DNA of 64,000 bases from contig NZ_JAHCQH010000017.1 in the NCBI RefSeq assembly GCF_018449475.1, positions 124,001 to 188,000 of the forward strand, given 5' to 3'. The notes below the pieces were generated by a model, which did not search any database, had not been told where the DNA came from, and worked only from the letters and a program-made list of their open reading frames with translations. Below are positions 34,023-42,114 of this stretch, piece after piece. How positions within the stretch are numbered: the stretch's first letter is position 1; each line of letters starts with the position of its first letter. This DNA is from Ancylobacter radicis. Its GTDB lineage: Bacteria; Pseudomonadota; Alphaproteobacteria; Rhizobiales; Xanthobacteraceae. The translations under genes were made by a program, and so were the position numbers.

Positions 34023-35888
34023 ATGATCACCTTCGACGATATTTCGCTGCGCGTTGCCGGCCGCCTGCTCATCGACCACGCCTCCGTCTTCATCCCGGAA
34101 GGCGGCCGGATCGGGCTGGTCGGTCGCAACGGCACCGGCAAAACCACGCTGTTCCGCGCCATCACTGGCGATCTGTCTTTGGAAACCGGCAATATACGGA
34201 TTCCGAACGCCGCGCGTATCGGCCAGGTGGCGCAGGAGGCCCCGGCGGGTCCCGAGCGCCTGATCGACGTCGTGCTGGCGGGAGATACCGAGCGCGCGGC
34301 CCTGCTGAAGGAGCGGGCGACTGCGCAGGACCCGGCGCGCATCGCCGATATCGAGCTGCGGCTTGTCGACATCGACGCCCATGCCGCCCCGGCCCGCGCC
34401 GCGCGCATTCTGGCGGGCCTCGGCTTCGACGAGGCGGCGCAGCAGCGCGCCTGCGCGGAGTTCTCGGGCGGCTGGCGCATGCGCGTCGCGCTCGCCGCCG
34501 TGCTTTTCGCCGAACCGGATCTTTTGCTGCTCGACGAACCGACCAATTACCTCGATCTCGAAGGTACGTTGTGGCTCCAGGACTATCTCGCCCACTACCC
34601 CCGCACCGTGCTGATCGTCAGCCATGACCGCGAACTGCTGAACCAGTCCGTCTCCTTCATCCTGCATCTGGACCAGCGCAAGCTGACTCTCTGGCGCGGC
34701 GGTTATGACAGCTTCGAGCGCCAGCGTTCGGAGAAGCAGGTCGTCGACCAGAAGGCGCGGATGAAGCAGGAGGCCAAGCGCAAGCATATGGAAGCCTTCG
34801 TGCAGCGGTTTCGGGCCAAGGCGACCAAGGCGCGCCAGGCACAGTCCCGTATCAAGGCCCTCGCGCGCATGGCTCCTATAGCCGAGGCGGTCGGCGAGGC
34901 GGCGACCGCCATTTCCATCCGCCACCCGGAGCGCCTGCTGTCCCCACCGATCCTGAAGCTCGACGGCGTCTCCGCCGGATATGAGCCGGGCCGGCCGATC
35001 CTGCGGAACCTGACGCTCCGCATCGACCATGACGACCGCATCGCCCTGCTCGGGCCGAACGGCAACGGCAAATCGACCTTCGCCAAGCTGATCTCCGATC
35101 GCCTCGCCCCGCTGGGCGGCAAGGTGGTGCGGGCGGCGGGGCTGGAGATCGCCTATCTCGCCCAGCACCAGCTCGATGAGCTCGTGGCCGAGGATACGGT
35201 CTATGACCATGTGCGCCGGCTGATGCCGGACGCGCCGGAGGCGAAGGTTCGCTCGCGCGCGGCGGAGATGGGTTTTTCGGGTGAACCGGCAAACACGAAG
35301 ATCGCCGCGCTGTCGGGTGGCGAGAAAGCACGGCTATTGCTGGGTCTGGCGGCGTTTCGCGGCCCGCATCTGCTCATACTCGACGAGCCGACCAACCATC
35401 TCGACATCGCCTCGCGCCAGGCGCTGGTGGAGGCGCTGAACGAGTTTCCCGGCGCGGTGATCCTCATCAGCCATGACCGCTCGCTGCTCGACGCCGCCGC
35501 CGAGCGGCTGTGGCTGGTCGCGGATGGGACGGTGAAGCCCTATGAGGGCGATCTCGACGAGTATCAACAGCTCGTGCTGCGCCGAAGCCCGCCTAAGAGC
35601 ACGCCAAAGTCGGAGGATGGCGGCACCAGGCCGGCGGCGCCGAAGCGGCCGGCGCTCGGCCCGCTGCGCAAGCAGATCAAGGAGGCGGAATCGGCCATGG
35701 CGAAGCTGGAAAAGCAGCTCGCCGAGTTCGATGCGAAGCTTGCCGCGCCGGGCCTGTATGAGAAAGACCCGCGCGAGGCGGCGCGGCTGGCCAGCGCGCG
35801 CGCGGAATGCGGCGATCGGCTGGTGCATGAGGAGGAGCGTTGGATCGCTCTCTCGGCCGAGCTGGAACAGATCGAGGCCGGCATTTAA
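34023..35888 (+). CDS. ABC-F family ATPase (Uup/YheS type)
   Basis: 621 residues with two ATP-binding cassettes and no membrane part. First: Walker A GRNGTGKTTL (about 37), signature FSGGWRMRV, Walker B LLLLDEPTNYLDLEG. Second: Walker A GPNGNGKSTF (about 343), signature LSGGEKARL, Walker B LLILDEPTNHLDIAS. A charged linker with KRKHMEAFVQRFRAKATKARQAQSR lies between, and a coiled-coil tail follows (about 535-620). ABC-F proteins act on ribosomes (translation factors or resistance). The coiled-coil tail favours the Uup/YheS group. Confidence 0.93.
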   Translation: MITFDDISLRVAGRLLIDHASVFIPEGGRIGLVGRNGTGKTTLFRAITGDLSLETGNIRIPNAARIGQVAQEAPAGPERLIDVVLAGDTERAALLKERATAQDPARIADIELRLVDIDAHAAPARAARILAGLGFDEAAQQRACAEFSGGWRMRVALAAVLFAEPDLLLLDEPTNYLDLEGTLWLQDYLAHYPRTVLIVSHDRELLNQSVSFILHLDQRKLTLWRGGYDSFERQRSEKQVVDQKARMKQEAKRKHMEAFVQRFRAKATKARQAQSRIKALARMAPIAEAVGEAATAISIRHPERLLSPPILKLDGVSAGYEPGRPILRNLTLRIDHDDRIALLGPNGNGKSTFAKLISDRLAPLGGKVVRAAGLEIAYLAQHQLDELVAEDTVYDHVRRLMPDAPEAKVRSRAAEMGFSGEPANTKIAALSGGEKARLLLGLAAFRGPHLLILDEPTNHLDIASRQALVEALNEFPGAVILISHDRSLLDAAAERLWLVADGTVKPYEGDLDEYQQLVLRRSPPKSTPKSEDGGTRPAAPKRPALGPLRKQIKEAESAMAKLEKQLAEFDAKLAAPGLYEKDPREAARLASARAECGDRLVHEEERWIALSAELEQIEAGI

Positions 35889-36051
35889 GCCCACGGCCTC
35901 AAGCCACAACGCAACAGCTCACTGAAGATACAGGAACATGGGTGGCCCGGCCGCCCGTGTGACTGCGCGCGCCTTGGCGCGGCCTCAGGAGACGCTCGCC
36001 CAGAGGAGAGGGTTGCCCAGCCGCCCGGCAGAAGCCGTCACGCCTGTGCGG

Positions 36052-36087
36052 CAAACAAAAAGAAACCCCGGCACAAGGCCGGGGTTT
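36052..36087 (-). terminator. Terminator of the porin gene (probably bidirectional)
   Basis: AAACCCCGGC (36063-36072) pairs with GCCGGGGTTT (36078-36087). On the minus strand the stem is followed by TCTTTTTG. It may also end the plus-strand ABC-F transcript. Confidence 0.85.
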
Positions 36088-36111
36088 CCATCACGTCAGA
36101 GAGTGACGAGA

Positions 36112-37350
36112 TCAGAAGGCGCGACGGACCGACAGGATGACCTGGTTGAAGTCCGAGGAGCTCACGAGGTTGCCGAAGCCGTCCTCGACCGGGGAGTCGT
36201 AATCCGCCTGGCCGTAGGTGTACTGAGCCACGAACAGCAGGTTCTTGACCGGGGTCCAGTTCAGGCTGGCGCCGATGTTGTAGAGGCTGAAGCCCGAGGT
36301 CTCGGTGCCCCAAGCCGCTTCCGGAACGTCGAGTTCGCCGTAGTTGCCGAACACAACGCCGTAGACGGCGGGAGTGAAGTAGTGGGTCAGCTCGGCAGCG
36401 ACGGTCCAAGCCTTCGCCGACTCGTACTCGCCGGTAACCGGGTTGTAGTAGACGTCCGCAAGGGTCGTGAACGGAGCATACGAACCGGTGATGCCGGTGT
36501 ACTCGATGGCGCCATCGCCATAGGAGGCTTCAATGTAGAGGGTGTCACCCTCGCCGAGAGCGTTCAGGTTGAACTTCACGCCACCGAGGACGGCCCAACC
36601 AACGTCGGAGTCGCTGTTCCAGCCATACAGGTCGGAGTCAAGCTGACGGACCATGCCCGACACCTGGAAGCCGCCCCACTCGCCTTCATAGTTGACGTTG
36701 CCGACGAGGGCCGGCAGATCGGTCTGGAAGTCGGCACCGAAGTCGACGCCGTTCGCACGCTGCGAGTCGTCTTCGATCGCGATCGTGGCGGTGAAGCCGT
36801 TGCCGAAGTCAGCGGTGTAAGCGGCGACGATCGAGTTCTCGTCCGAGGTGATTTCGACCGAGTCGATACCCCAAACGTTGTTGTCGGCGTAGTAGTCGAA
36901 GAACGACTGAACCTTACCGAAGGTGAAACCAGCGAACTGGATGTAGGCCTTATCGAGAGCGGCCGACACGTCTTCGCTGTAATCGGTCGGCGAGAAGGAG
37001 TCCGAGCCGTAGGTCAGGCGGTATTCGATGTACGAACGGAGCGTGCCGTACTCGGTCTGGGTGCGGGCGTCGAGGCGGATCGCGCCACGGGCCTTGAAGT
37101 AGGTCTCGCCGAAGTCAGCGCTCGGCAGATAGTTGTAGTCATTGTAGTTATAGTCGGTCTGCACGAAGCCACCGAGCTTCAGGCAGGTGTCCGAGCCGGG
37201 GATGTAGTAGAAGCCCGCGCCGTAGGTGGAGCAGATCTTCACATATTCCGCAGCCTTCGCCTTCACAGGCAGATCGGCCGCCGCAGCAGTCCCGACCATC
37301 GCGAGCCCGGCAACCGAGCCGAGCAGTACATTCTTCATGACCGTCTTCAT
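36112..37350 (-). CDS. Alphaproteobacterial outer-membrane porin (Porin_2 type)
   Basis: 412 residues. A signal peptide (M-K-T-V-M-K-N-V-L-L-G-S to A-A-A-A, about 1-24) is followed by D-L-P-V-K-A-K, the hallmark opening of Rhizobium/Brucella porins, then C-S-T-Y-G-A-G-F-Y-Y-I-P-G-S-D-T-C-L-K-L-G-G with the paired cysteines, and beta strands ending in Phe (V-R-R-A-F). GGGGGAG lies about 8 nt before the ATG at 37350. Codons are more uniform than in the neighbours, as expected for a highly expressed gene. It forms diffusion pores in the outer membrane. Confidence 0.95.
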   Translation of the reverse strand: MKTVMKNVLLGSVAGLAMVGTAAAADLPVKAKAAEYVKICSTYGAGFYYIPGSDTCLKLGGFVQTDYNYNDYNYLPSADFGETYFKARGAIRLDARTQTEYGTLRSYIEYRLTYGSDSFSPTDYSEDVSAALDKAYIQFAGFTFGKVQSFFDYYADNNVWGIDSVEITSDENSIVAAYTADFGNGFTATIAIEDDSQRANGVDFGADFQTDLPALVGNVNYEGEWGGFQVSGMVRQLDSDLYGWNSDSDVGWAVLGGVKFNLNALGEGDTLYIEASYGDGAIEYTGITGSYAPFTTLADVYYNPVTGEYESAKAWTVAAELTHYFTPAVYGVVFGNYGELDVPEAAWGTETSGFSLYNIGASLNWTPVKNLLFVAQYTYGQADYDSPVEDGFGNLVSSSDFNQVILSVRRAF

Positions 37351-37658
37351 TTCATTCTCCCCCAAATTGGACCAATGTTGGGTTTTCGATTGTCAGGATC
37401 CGCCGCAAGCCGCGACATCCGTGAATGATATTGTTTGAAACGACTGTGCGGTGCAAAGCCAAAGTGGCTCCAAACAGGCCCAGACGGCCATTCGGCAACT
37501 GAGTGTTGCCATCCGGACACAATTTTCACGCCCCCGGAGGACGGTCGTCGCCACATCGGGGCAACGTAGAAAAGCATGGTAAATCAAGGCTTAACGAAAA
37601 TGGACGTTTATTGAGGCCGGGGCGAATGTGGCAGTCGGCGCCTTGAAGCGGCCCGCTT
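37351..37658. other. Upstream region of the porin gene
   Basis: 308 bp between holC and the porin. It holds the likely porin promoter, a rather AT-rich stretch (37560-37620) and a near-match to the CtrA site at 37580-37595 (TAAA-N7-TTAAC). No small gene is supported. Confidence 0.5.
37428..37456 (-). promoter_or_regulatory. Likely porin promoter
   Basis: On the minus strand TTGCAC (37456-37451) and CAATAT (37433-37428) are 17 bp apart, leaving a leader of about 75 nt before the porin ATG. Confidence 0.5.
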
Positions 37659-38105
37659 TCACCGCTGCGCCCAGCGCCCTTCCGGGGTCTGCTGCCAGTA
37701 GGCAACGGCGTGGCCGGCGGCCTTCGCGGCGCGCCATTGGGCCCGCGCATGGTCGATTTCCTCGGGATCGCCGCCGTCAAACAGGTGAATCACCCGCACA
37801 TAGCCACCGATATCGCCGACCGTGGCGCGCTCGATGAAGAATCGCACGGTCGCGCCGTTGGGATTCGCGTCGTCCGTGGTCAGGAGAATCGGCTGGCGCG
37901 CCGGCTCGCCCTGCCGGTCCGTGCCGTGCGGCAGGAAAGCCGCGTCGTCATAGGTCCACAGAAGCTGGTCGAGCGAATCGACCCGCTCCGGGGAAGAGGC
38001 CTGCACGACACAGCGCCAGCCCCGCTCCAGGCATTTCTCCAGCAATTGCGGTAGGGCGGCCTCCAGCGGCCGCCCCTGCAAATGATAGAAGAAGACCTCG
38101 GTCAT
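37659..38105 (-). CDS. holC: DNA polymerase III chi subunit
   Basis: 148 residues. It links the clamp loader to single-strand binding protein at the fork. Family features: M-T-E-V-F-F-Y-H-L at the start, L-P-Q-L-L-E-K-C-L-E-R-G-W-R-C-V-V-Q, the W-T-Y-D-D-A-A-F-L-P-H-G motif (about 57-68) and P-I-L-L-T-T-D-D-A-N-P-N-G-A. Start at 38105, 14 bp after the pepA stop, so both are on one transcript; the frame is open upstream inside pepA but not family-like there. The pepA-holC pairing is common in proteobacteria. Confidence 0.95.
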   Translation of the reverse strand: MTEVFFYHLQGRPLEAALPQLLEKCLERGWRCVVQASSPERVDSLDQLLWTYDDAAFLPHGTDRQGEPARQPILLTTDDANPNGATVRFFIERATVGDIGGYVRVIHLFDGGDPEEIDHARAQWRAAKAAGHAVAYWQQTPEGRWAQR

Positions 38106-38119
38106 CGCTGAGCGCCGGC

Positions 38120-39628
38120 TCAGGCTTCGTAATGATCGGCGACGAGCTGGTCGAGCAGGCGCACGCCCCAGCCGCCGCCCCAGCTCTTGTTGAACTCGGT
38201 CGCGGGCGAGTTGATCGCCGTGCCGGCGATGTCGAGATGCGCCCACGGCACATCGCCGACAAAACGCTTGAGGAACTGCGCGGCGGTGATCGAGCCGCCG
38301 AAGCGCCCGCCGGTGTTCTTCATGTCGGCGAACTTCGAATCGACGAGCTTGTCGTACTCGGGCGACAGCGGCATCCGCCACACCTTCTCGCCGGTCGCCT
38401 GCCCCGCGCGCGCCAGCCGCTCGGCCAGCGAATCGTCATTGCTGAACAGGCCCGCATGTTCGGTGCCGAGCGCCACCATGATGGCGCCGGTGAGCGTGGC
38501 GAGGTCGACCATGAATTGCGGCTTGAAGCGTTCCTTGGCGTACCAGAGCACATCGCCCAGCACGAGCCGGCCTTCCGCATCGGTATTGATGATCTCGATG
38601 GTCTGCCCGGACATGGAGGTGACGATGTCGCCCGGGCGCTGGGCGTTGCCGTCCGGCATGTTCTCGACGAGGCCGATCAGGCCGACCACATTGACCTTGG
38701 CCTTGCGGCTGGCGAGGGCATGCATGAGGCCGACGACACAGGCGGCACCGCCCATGTCACCCTTCATGTCCTCCATGCCGGCGGCCTGCTTGATCGAGAT
38801 ACCGCCGGTGTCGAACACGACGCCCTTGCCGACGAAGGCGAGCGGCGGGGTGTCGTTCTTCGCGCCGTTCCAGCGCATCACCACGACATGGCTGTCCTGC
38901 GAGGAGCCTTGGCCGACGCCGAGCAGCGCGCCCATGCCGAGCTTCTTCAGGTCCTTCTCGTTCAGGACCTCGACATCCACACCGACCTTGGCGAGGTCGC
39001 CCGCGCGCTTGGCGAATTCGGTGGGGGTGAGCACATTGGCCGGCTCATTGATCAGGTCGCGGGCGATGATGACGCCCTCGCCCACACCTTCCCGCTTCTT
39101 GAAGGCGCGCTTCGCCGCAGCGTCGCTCTCTATATAGAGAGTCACCTTCGGCTTGGCGGCGGCCTCCTCAGGCTTCTTCTTGGTCTTGTAGCGATCGAAG
39201 GCATAGGCGCGCAGCTTCATGCCGAGCGCGAATTCCGCCGCCGCCTCGGGCGCGACCGGGGCCTCGGGCAGCGCCAGGACAATCGCCACATCCTTGGCGA
39301 CCGAGGATAGCCGCCCCATGGCCGCGCCGCCGAGCTTCAGCCAGTCGAGCGCCTTGAGTTCGCCCGCCTTGCCGACCCCCATCACGATCAGGCGGGTCGC
39401 ATCGAGGCCTGCCGGCGCGAGAAGGTCGAGCACCTTGCCGGCCTGCCCCGAAAACCGCTCGGCTTGCGCGGCGCGGGCTACCGTCTCGGCCCCGGCACCC
39501 AGCAGCGCAGACGTCTCGGGCGCCAGCGTCGGCACACCCACATCCGCGCCCTCTGCCGCGAGCACGACGACCACACCGTCGAGCGCGGACGGGATCTTGG
39601 CGAAACTGAACTTCACGGTATCGGGCAT
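38120..39628 (-). CDS. pepA: Leucyl aminopeptidase (M17)
   Basis: 502 residues. A cytosolic hexameric metallo-aminopeptidase that removes N-terminal residues and in some bacteria also binds DNA. The C-terminal catalytic part has [31 protein letters not shown] (shown in pieces: FDTGG, MKGDMGG), the signature NTDAEGRL and the LTGA helix. An N-terminal domain of about 170 residues precedes. The ATG at 39628 gives a normal start M-P-D-T-V-K-F-S-F. It is divergent from lptF. Confidence 0.95.
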   Translation of the reverse strand: MPDTVKFSFAKIPSALDGVVVVLAAEGADVGVPTLAPETSALLGAGAETVARAAQAERFSGQAGKVLDLLAPAGLDATRLIVMGVGKAGELKALDWLKLGGAAMGRLSSVAKDVAIVLALPEAPVAPEAAAEFALGMKLRAYAFDRYKTKKKPEEAAAKPKVTLYIESDAAAKRAFKKREGVGEGVIIARDLINEPANVLTPTEFAKRAGDLAKVGVDVEVLNEKDLKKLGMGALLGVGQGSSQDSHVVVMRWNGAKNDTPPLAFVGKGVVFDTGGISIKQAAGMEDMKGDMGGAACVVGLMHALASRKAKVNVVGLIGLVENMPDGNAQRPGDIVTSMSGQTIEIINTDAEGRLVLGDVLWYAKERFKPQFMVDLATLTGAIMVALGTEHAGLFSNDDSLAERLARAGQATGEKVWRMPLSPEYDKLVDSKFADMKNTGGRFGGSITAAQFLKRFVGDVPWAHLDIAGTAINSPATEFNKSWGGGWGVRLLDQLVADHYEA

Positions 39629-39833
39629 TGGGGCACCTTGGCTGAAAATAGCACTCTGGCCTTCTGTTTAGCCGAATGCGGGTCCGCCGACGAGGCCCGG
39701 CACACGGGATGGTGAACCACGCGCGCAAAGCCGCCCTATTTGCGCCCGGCGCCGAGGGCGCTTATTGATCTCGCCGAGGAACGGTCGCCGGGGCGGCGGA
39801 CGTTACGAAGTTTGCAACGGGAATCGCCGCTCG

Positions 39834-40991
39834 ATGACTCGACTGGACCGTTACGTGTTCCGCGCGGCCGCCACGGCCTTCATCGGAACGCTGGTCGTAC
39901 TTGCCGGCATGATCTGGGTGACGCAGGCGCTGCGCGAACTCGACATCATGACCACACAGGGCCAGACCATCCTGGCCTTCGTGTTCATCACCAGCCTCGC
40001 TTTGCCCGCCCTCATCCTCGGCCTCGCCCCGGCCGCCCTGTTCATGGCCGTTTCGCACACGCTTTTCCGCATGAACAGCGATTCGGAGATCGTGGTGGCG
40101 AGCGCCGCCGGCATCTCCACCGTGCGCTTCCTGCGCCCGCTTCTGGTGCTGGCGCTCATCGTCGCCGCACTGTGCACCGCCTTGTCGATGGAACTCGTGC
40201 CCGCGGCGCTGCGTCAGTTCCGCTATGAGATCAGCCGCGTGCGTGCGGATGTGGTCGCCTTCATCGCCCAGCCCGGACGCTTCACCCCGCTCGCAGACGG
40301 CATGGTGTTCAATGTGCGCGAGCGCAACGCCAGTGGCGTGCTCGGCGGCATCTTCATCAATGACGCCCGCAATCCCAACGAGGTGAGCACCTATCTGGCC
40401 GATCGCGGCCAGGTGGTGGACAGCCCGGAGGGGACGTTCCTCATTCTTGAGGACGGCGCCATCCATCGTCGCACCACCGGCAAACCGGACAGCAACGTGG
40501 TCGAATTCCAGCGTTATGCCTTCGACCTGTCGCCCTTCACCTCAGGGGCGGACAACACCGTGTACCGCGCACCGGAGCGTTCCTTCCGCGAATTGCTGAA
40601 TCCCGATCCGAACGACCCCGCCTTCCAGCGCGATCCCGGCCGGTTCACCGAAGAAATTCATCGCCGCCTGTCGCTGCCGCTTTATGTGCTCGCCTTTTTC
40701 GGCATCGCCTGCGCGGCGCTGGCCGAGCCGCGCACCACGCGCGAGGGCCGCGGCCTGGCGCTCGCGGCGACGGCGCCTTTCGTGATCGTGCTGCAGGTGA
40801 CGAGCTTCGGCCTTATCAATCAGGTGCGCAACAACCCGGATATCGTGCCCTTCGTGTATCTCGTGCCCGTGGTCTTCCTCATCGGCTCGATCCTGTCGCT
40901 GAGCGGGCGGTTCAAGCCGCGCATGCCGAAGGCAATGGCTCTTTATATCGACCGGATGGCGCAGCGCGTCGTACGGGCAACGGTGAACTGA
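39834..40991 (+). CDS. lptF: LPS export permease LptF
   Basis: 385 residues, YjgP/YjgQ family. Three helices near the N-terminus, a periplasmic beta-jellyroll domain (about 125-285) and three C-terminal helices. Start M-T-R-L-D-R-Y-V-F-R matches the family opening. With LptG and the ATPase LptB it pulls lipopolysaccharide out of the inner membrane and onto the bridge. Start at 39834; an in-frame start at 39765 adds non-family sequence. First of lptF-lptG-lptD. Confidence 0.95.
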   Translation: MTRLDRYVFRAAATAFIGTLVVLAGMIWVTQALRELDIMTTQGQTILAFVFITSLALPALILGLAPAALFMAVSHTLFRMNSDSEIVVASAAGISTVRFLRPLLVLALIVAALCTALSMELVPAALRQFRYEISRVRADVVAFIAQPGRFTPLADGMVFNVRERNASGVLGGIFINDARNPNEVSTYLADRGQVVDSPEGTFLILEDGAIHRRTTGKPDSNVVEFQRYAFDLSPFTSGADNTVYRAPERSFRELLNPDPNDPAFQRDPGRFTEEIHRRLSLPLYVLAFFGIACAALAEPRTTREGRGLALAATAPFVIVLQVTSFGLINQVRNNPDIVPFVYLVPVVFLIGSILSLSGRFKPRMPKAMALYIDRMAQRVVRATVN

Positions 40992-41028
40992 GCGCCATGA
41001 TCATCACCAGCCAGTGGGAACACCTCCC

Positions 41029-42114
41029 GTGATCGGCCCCACGCTCGGTTTCTATTTCGGCCGGCGGTTCCTGAGCTCGGTGCTTGGGATCTTCGTCGGC
41101 TGCGTCTTCCTCATCATGCTCATCGACTTCCTCGAGATGTCGCGACGCGTGGGTGAGCGGGATGTGGATTCGTTCACGCTGCTGCTGGTCATCCTCTACC
41201 GGGCGCCCTTCTTCACCGAGCAGTTGCTGCCCTTCGCGGTGCTGTTCGGCGCCATCGGCACATTTCTGACGCTATCGCGCCGGCTCGAACTCGTCGTGGC
41301 CCGCGCCGCCGGCATCTCCGCCTGGCAGTTCATCTTCCCCGCCTGCCTGCTGGCGGTGCTGCTCGGGGTGTTTTCCACAACGATCTACAATCCGATGTCC
41401 GCCGACTTCAAGGAGCGCGCGAACCGGATCGAAGCGGAGATATTCAACCGCCAGACCGGGCTGTTCGCCTCGACCGGCGGGGGGTTCTGGATCCGCCAGC
41501 AAAGCGTCGACGGACAGGCCATCATCCAGGCCGGCGCCAAAGTCGATGGCGGGCGCCAATTGTCCGGCGTTAACGTTTTCTTGTTCGGTCCCGATGGCAA
41601 GCTGCAGGAACGCATCGAAGCGCGTAACGCCACCCTCGAAGACGGAGCCTGGCGACTGAGCGAAGCCCGGGTCTTAACTCCCGGTCTAGGATTGCAGTCG
41701 TACGATACCTACATGGTCGCCACGAATCTCACCCCGAATCAGATCGAGGAAACGCTGCAGAGCGATACCGTCCCGTTCTGGAATCTACCCGGGGCGATCG
41801 AGGCGGCACGCCGTGTCGGCTTCGGTGTGGAACGCTATCGGCTGCAGTATCAGTCGCTCCTCGCCCGGCCCATGCTGCTGCTGGCGATGGTGCTGATCGC
41901 CGCCTCGGTGAGCCTGCGCGTGTTCCGCTTCGGCGGGATCGGCCAGACGATTCTCGGTGGCGTGGCCGCCGGCTTTCTGCTTTATGTGTTCACCAAGCTC
42001 GCCGAGGATCTCGGTGAGGCCGGGATCGTGCATCCCATTATTGCAGCGTGGTTTCCAGCGGTCGTTGGGGCATTGATGGGCGTTCTCATCCTGCTTCACC
42101 GGGAGGACGGATGA
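41029..42114 (+). CDS. lptG: LPS export permease LptG
   Basis: 361 residues, partner of LptF with the same six-helix plus jellyroll plan. Start taken at the GTG at 41029, giving M-I-G-P-T-L-G-F-Y-F-G-R-R-F, which matches the family start; GGGAA lies about 9 nt upstream. A GTG at 41014 is less likely. A short frame at 40997-41032 (eleven codons) begins just after the lptF stop and its TGA overlaps the GTG, so translation may be coupled. The stop overlaps the lptD start as ATGA. Confidence 0.93.
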   Translation: MIGPTLGFYFGRRFLSSVLGIFVGCVFLIMLIDFLEMSRRVGERDVDSFTLLLVILYRAPFFTEQLLPFAVLFGAIGTFLTLSRRLELVVARAAGISAWQFIFPACLLAVLLGVFSTTIYNPMSADFKERANRIEAEIFNRQTGLFASTGGGFWIRQQSVDGQAIIQAGAKVDGGRQLSGVNVFLFGPDGKLQERIEARNATLEDGAWRLSEARVLTPGLGLQSYDTYMVATNLTPNQIEETLQSDTVPFWNLPGAIEAARRVGFGVERYRLQYQSLLARPMLLLAMVLIAASVSLRVFRFGGIGQTILGGVAAGFLLYVFTKLAEDLGEAGIVHPIIAAWFPAVVGALMGVLILLHREDG

